Shown here piece after piece: positions 59,725 to 64,000 of a stretch of 64,000 nucleotides of DNA. The position numbers were made by a program, and so were the translations under genes. Positions within the stretch are counted from its first letter, which is position 1. Each line of letters opens with the position of its first letter. Below the pieces are notes generated by a model. It made no database searches, had not been told where the DNA came from, and saw nothing but the letters and a program-made list of their open reading frames with translations. The stretch is from Apostichopus japonicus (Eukaryota > Echinodermata > Holothuroidea > Aspidochirotida > Stichopodidae): contig NC_092569.1 of assembly GCF_037975245.1 (NCBI RefSeq), positions 13,253,001-13,317,000 on the forward strand. Direction: 5' to 3'.

Positions 59725-61265
59725 CTCCCGAAGAAAAAAAGAAACAAACAAGCACAAGTAAGACAGTAATTAACTGATATAAATATAAAGTTGGTAAATT
59801 TTTGATGTTACTGAACGGTAAAATCCCTTACATTGAAAAAATAAACTAGTCAATATTGCCACGGACTAACGTAAAATTAGTCTGTAACGTTAGTCAATGC
59901 ACACGGACTAGCAAAAGTCTTCGTTTCATCACTGCTTCTTAGTCAGTTTACACTGACTAAGGAAATATAATCGCAGCTTAATCGGTGGCGACGGACTAAG
60001 GTATTTTAACCCATGGACTAAGAACGATACGGACACCCGATTTATGTCATAATCGTAGCTTAGTCGGTGTAGACGGACTAATGTATTTTAACCCAATTTG
60101 ATTCAATTCAATTTCGAAACCGAGAGGCAACGGCAGCTTGATAGGCTTGGCATAGTTTCATACGATCACCCTAAGCAACTTTCAACCGTAGATCACCCAA
60201 GAAGGTCTTTAGAAAAATGGAGGTATTAACTGCCATCATCGGCCTACCTGTTATTCCTTTAACTTTAAGGTAAAATTAAAGTTAATTGTTAGGCCACTGG
60301 CACTAGTACTGTATTATGGTTAGTGTTATTACGCAGTACGTGTAACCGTTGTTAGGCTGGTGTTTCGCAATACACAAGTGCAATGACAGTGAGTAGCCTA
60401 TAGGATATCTACTGGGTACTGCAGTGCATTCTCAACACTAAAGTGTGCATTCTAAACACCAATGAACAATGTGTTTTGTGTGTATTGGGCTAGATTGAAC
60501 AGTGGCAATTTATTCCCAAACAAATGCTGGGACTATAAGTCTCAATAGTTTATTTGAAGTCTACACTCATTTGGTAAAGATTTCCTGTAATTTCCCATGT
60601 GAATCTAAATGGGTAGGCTATGTGATATTGAATAAGCAAGGCTAGACCTTCAAACTTACAGTCACAGTAGGCTGAACAAATTATGTTGGCTAGTCACCGG
60701 TATTATATACTTTAGTACTACTAGTTAGACTAAATCAAAACGACCGAAAGACAAACTTAGTGTAACAAAGTACTGATTCTTCTCTAGCCTTGGTCTGAAC
60801 AGGCTTGTTATGTGAGCAAGCAAAATAACAACTAAAAACGATTAGGCCTATAAATAAGTTGACTCAGTGCATTTGTGTTGCATTTGTTCTAAAATTTTAT
60901 ATTTTTTTAATAGATCATAAAAACAAACAAAGATTTAGCCCATATTTTATTATCTCAGTATTCTGCGCATTTGATTCTGGTTGCAATGGTGATTACACTC
61001 TGGTTCAAATGTTCAGCTTTAGACAGTCTGCTTCAAACTTTAAAGATTGTTTTTTGAGACTATAGTGGAAGCAAATCTCACATAACTTTGCGGTGAGAAC
61101 TTTATTTAATTTTGTTTTCAAATGATGAATACTTTGCTGTTTCTTTTTTTCCAGGAAGAATTGAAAAGCCAAATATTCAAGATGTTCACAATGCATTCCT
61201 GTATATGAAACCAGACGACTGGCAAACCGGCTGTAGTGGGTGTGGCTGGGAGAGCAATTTTAAAG

Positions 61266-62425
61266 TCACCTGATAGCTAACCTAGATCAGCTTTCATAGT
61301 AATCACATCAAAGTAAGTACAATGTGTCAGGTATGGCCCCAAGAGCAACAAATGGCCATTGCCAGTAATTATTGGTGGTGGGGTACCCTGCCAGTGATCA
61401 ATAATTGACCCCTCACGGCTGACCTAGATCAGCTCATGAGGTAACCACTTGAAACCTACTGGAAAATGTTGGTTAGGACTTCAGATACAAGGGATGGGCA
61501 TTGCCAGTAATTTATATTGGTGGGGTACCCCTGCCAGTAGACCCCCAAAATGCCCATTCCCTCATTGACGTAGGTCAGCTCATAATGTAACCAGTTAAAA
61601 CCTATTGGAAAATGATAGGTATTACTTCAAATGTAAGTGATGGGCATTTCAGTAATTTATATTGGTAGGGTACCCCTGCCAGTAAACCCCCAAAATGCCC
61701 ATTCCCTCATTGACCTAGGTCAGCTCATGCGATAACCAGTTGAAAAATTACTGGAAAATAATAGGTATCACTTCATATGTAAGGGATGGGCATTTCCAGT
61801 AATTTATATTGGTAGGGTACCCCTGCCAGTAAACCCCCAAAATGCCCCTTCCCTCATTGACCTAGGTCAGCTCATGAAGTATCCAGTTGAAAACTACTGG
61901 AAAATAATTGGCAGGACTCTATATGTAAGGGATGGGCATTTCCAGTAATTTATATTAGTGGGGTACCCCTGCCAGTAGACCCCCAAAGTGCCCCTCCCCT
62001 CATTGATCTAGGTCAGCTCATGATTTAACCAGTTGAAACTACTGGAAAATGATAGATATCACTTCATATGCAAGGGATGGGCAATTCCAGTTATTTATAT
62101 TGGGGGGTACCCCTGCCAGTAGACCCCCAAAATACCCATCCCCTCATTGACCTAGGTCAGCTCATGAGGTAACCAGTTGAAAACTACTGGAAAATGATTG
62201 GCAGGACTCTATATGTAAGGGATGGACATTTCCAGTAATTTCTATTAGCGGGGTACCCCTGCCAGTAGACCCCCAAAATGCCCCTTCCCTCATTGACCTA
62301 GGTGAGCTCATGATTTAACCAGTTGAAACTTACTGGAAAATGATAGGTATTACTTCAAATGTAAGGGATGGGCATTTCCAGTTATTTATATTGGTGGGCC
62401 ACCACTGCCAGAGCCCCCCCCTTTT
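61266..62425. repeat. ~146-bp satellite, eight copies
   Basis: gggatgggcatttccagtaa recurs near 61490, 61638, 61786, 61928, 62075, 62218 and 62366, with a diverged first copy near 61340. Each unit contains gggtacccctgccagta, a ccccaaaatgcc segment, TGACCTAGGTCA and accagttgaaa. Confidence 0.93.
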
Positions 62426-62968
62426 TTAAGATAGGTGGGCTAATTGTGTGACCAATTGAAAACTTCTGGAAAACAAACCAAATTTCAGGTCATAGGTCGT
62501 AGATTAACGTTTTATGGTTTTTCACAAAGAAATGTCCCCATGCTGAAAGAAATTGGTTTGGCAACAAAAATCACAAACAGTGAATCATTCACCAGATTAA
62601 CATATTTTTCCTTGACACCTGGAAACAGGCTGGTGCCACTGGCATGGACCACATGTTTCAATCAGACAATCACCTTGGCATTAGTTAAGCTACGGTAACT
62701 TGAACGGACCACTTCAGAACAGCTCCTCTGGGCTCCCGGTCTATTGGGATCATTATGAACATGATTAACATGATTATTAAGCTTTGAAAAATAATTTGGT
62801 ATTATGCTGTGCAAAGCTAATAATTATTTGGTAAAGCTGCTATTCCTGGCTTATAATTTGAGGGACCTAGATTTAAATGTATACCTATGTATGTTTATGA
62901 TAATGTGAGTTATCATGTGCTATATCTGTATCTGTGCTTACACGTATATCATATTTTTTGTTCACAGG

Positions 62969-63215
62969 TCAATAATGGTGCACATTTTTGGCTTCCTGAA
63001 GACAAGTGGGAGGCCATTTGTAGTTAAGAGAAACACTCTTTGTTCGTGAAGACTTAAGTGGTGTCGATTTGGGGTACCACTTTAAAACGAAAGTCGTGAG
63101 GAACTCTTGCCCAAGATTCAACTTTGCATTATTGTGCAGTACTATACTTTTGTGATTCATGTTTGATCCATTAACTTGTCTTAACTTTGTTGGAATAAAA
63201 TGATATTTTCAGATT
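62969..63215 (+). other. Possible 3'-terminal exon of a plus-strand transcript
   Basis: The acceptor ttttttgttcacag is followed by VNNGAHFWLPEDKWEAICS and TAA; AATAAA lies at ~63193. A possible start, ATG at 60217 (MEVLTAIIGLPVIPLTL, then AG|GTAAAA), lies upstream, but no in-frame chain between the two could be built. It may be a non-coding or relic transcript of the surrounding element. Confidence 0.25.
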
Positions 63216-63900
63216 TTTGTTGACAGTGATTTTTTCTCCATCTGTCGAAAGTCAGCTTTTGTAGACATCAGAAGTTTTATCAGAAATAAATATTGCCAAC
63301 GTACACATTATTTGTGTTTCTTCTGCTCTCTTTTCTTTCAGTGATTCTAGTCAGTGAAACTAGTCGGGTTTAATTCTTTCAGTGATTCTAGTCAGTGCAA
63401 CCAGTCAGTCGATACCGACTAAGAAAGGTTAGTCGGGAGAGGCACCATCCTGACTAATGTAAAACCTGCTATAAACTAGTCGGTGGCTCATATAAATTAG
63501 TCGGTAAAGACCGACTAATGTCACCAACTAATGTAACTGTCTAATATACATTTACCGACTAAGATATTGTTGATCGACTAAGCTGACGGACTAAGATGAT
63601 CGACTAAGAAATTCAACTCACTAAGGAATAAATTAGTCGGTTTAGCAACTGACTAAGGCTATGTTAGTCGGTAGAGGCACCAGATGGACTAACGTTATGT
63701 TAGTGTGCATGGACCAATTTAAGTTTTCAGTGTAGCATATCATTAATTACACTTCAATTCAAATGAGAAAGAAAAAGTAGAACAGTCAGTTTTGAACATA
63801 TTCAATGTGCTAGTTGCAGCTGATTAATACTAACATTCAAAACGTGTTTACACGATTACCAATTAAGTCATTTGGTGTTAAAAGGTAACAGATTGACTTA

Positions 63901-63943
63901 CTTTCAACAATCATCACCTTATGATGTGTAAATCTCGCCATTT
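63901..63943 (-). CDS. Possible upstream exon of set A
   Basis: ATG at ~63939 opens MARFTHHKVMIVE and then the donor GAAA|GTAAGT in phase 1, which would splice in frame to the EGF exon. There is no signal peptide, so if used it may be an internal exon (the frame stays open further upstream) or a fortuitous match. Confidence 0.25.
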
Positions 63944-64000
63944 TGTTTGAAAATTTCGTATAGTAGCTGCTCTTGATTAGGATTGATTTTAGCTATTTAA

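Larger units (their letters stand above)
59845..63736. mobile_element. Large element with inverted TTAGTC/GACTAA arms (~3.9 kb)
   Basis: Left arm 59860-60090 and right arm 63350-63715 are full of ggactaa and ttagtcggt motifs, with many local inversions. The outer ends read ta-CATTGAAAA on the left and, inward, ta-CACTGAAAA on the right, so a TA duplication is possible. The interior holds a ~146-bp satellite and short plus-strand frames but no recognised transposase. The boundaries are inferred. Confidence 0.55.

Overview
The window looks like genomic DNA from a marine invertebrate deuterostome, most likely an echinoderm. This is inference from four things: small GT-AG exons spread over large AT-rich introns, very heavy micro- and minisatellite load, hAT-type MITEs with 8-bp target duplications, and a foldback element whose inverted arms are made of ~15-bp tandem units, as described for sea urchin TU elements. 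No prokaryotic, organellar or viral gene organisation is visible. All convincing genes are on the minus strand.

The one gene that can be fully assembled is NF-YC (nuclear transcription factor Y, gamma subunit), minus strand, 22608 to 12652. Nine coding exons join in frame from an ATG to a TAG (1002 nt, 333 aa). A short 5'UTR continues to 22636, and a non-coding first exon probably lies near 23.65-23.8 kb. Just upstream, at 23865-24011, are six CCAAT boxes, mostly ~30 bp apart. CCAAT is the site bound by the NF-Y trimer, which suggests autoregulation. The introns carry two hAT-like MITEs, a long hairpin and several minisatellites. At least two arrays contain copies of the gene's own exon edges: a 53-bp array repeats the exon 5 splice donor, and an array 3' of the stop repeats the last ten codons.

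Downstream of NF-YC (10.5-11.56 kb, minus) are three exon-like segments that join in frame into a Cys-rich plus coiled-coil-like protein I cannot identify. From 1 to 9.8 kb no gene is visible.

From 24.9 to 27.0 kb lies a foldback/TU-like transposon that interrupts a dispersed repeat, with an uninterrupted copy beside it. From 27 to 64 kb there are two minus-strand sets of exons for single-pass membrane proteins. Set A (59724-55682) is one EGF domain, a transmembrane helix and a 64-residue tyrosine-bearing tail. Set B (33762-30483, perhaps with an exon near 46.9 kb) is a Thr-rich stalk, a transmembrane helix, a very basic juxtamembrane segment and a ~265-residue tail ending in a PDZ-ligand-like STL. 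Both sets accept a phase-1 upstream exon, so they could be two adjacent genes or alternative 3' cassettes of one EGF-ligand-like gene. The rest of this half is intron or intergenic sequence with TA, CCCCA, AAT/CTA and GAAT arrays, a 1.9-kb 31-bp minisatellite with higher-order structure, a tRNA-derived SINE, and at 59.8-63.7 kb an element with inverted TTAGTC-rich arms enclosing a ~146-bp satellite.
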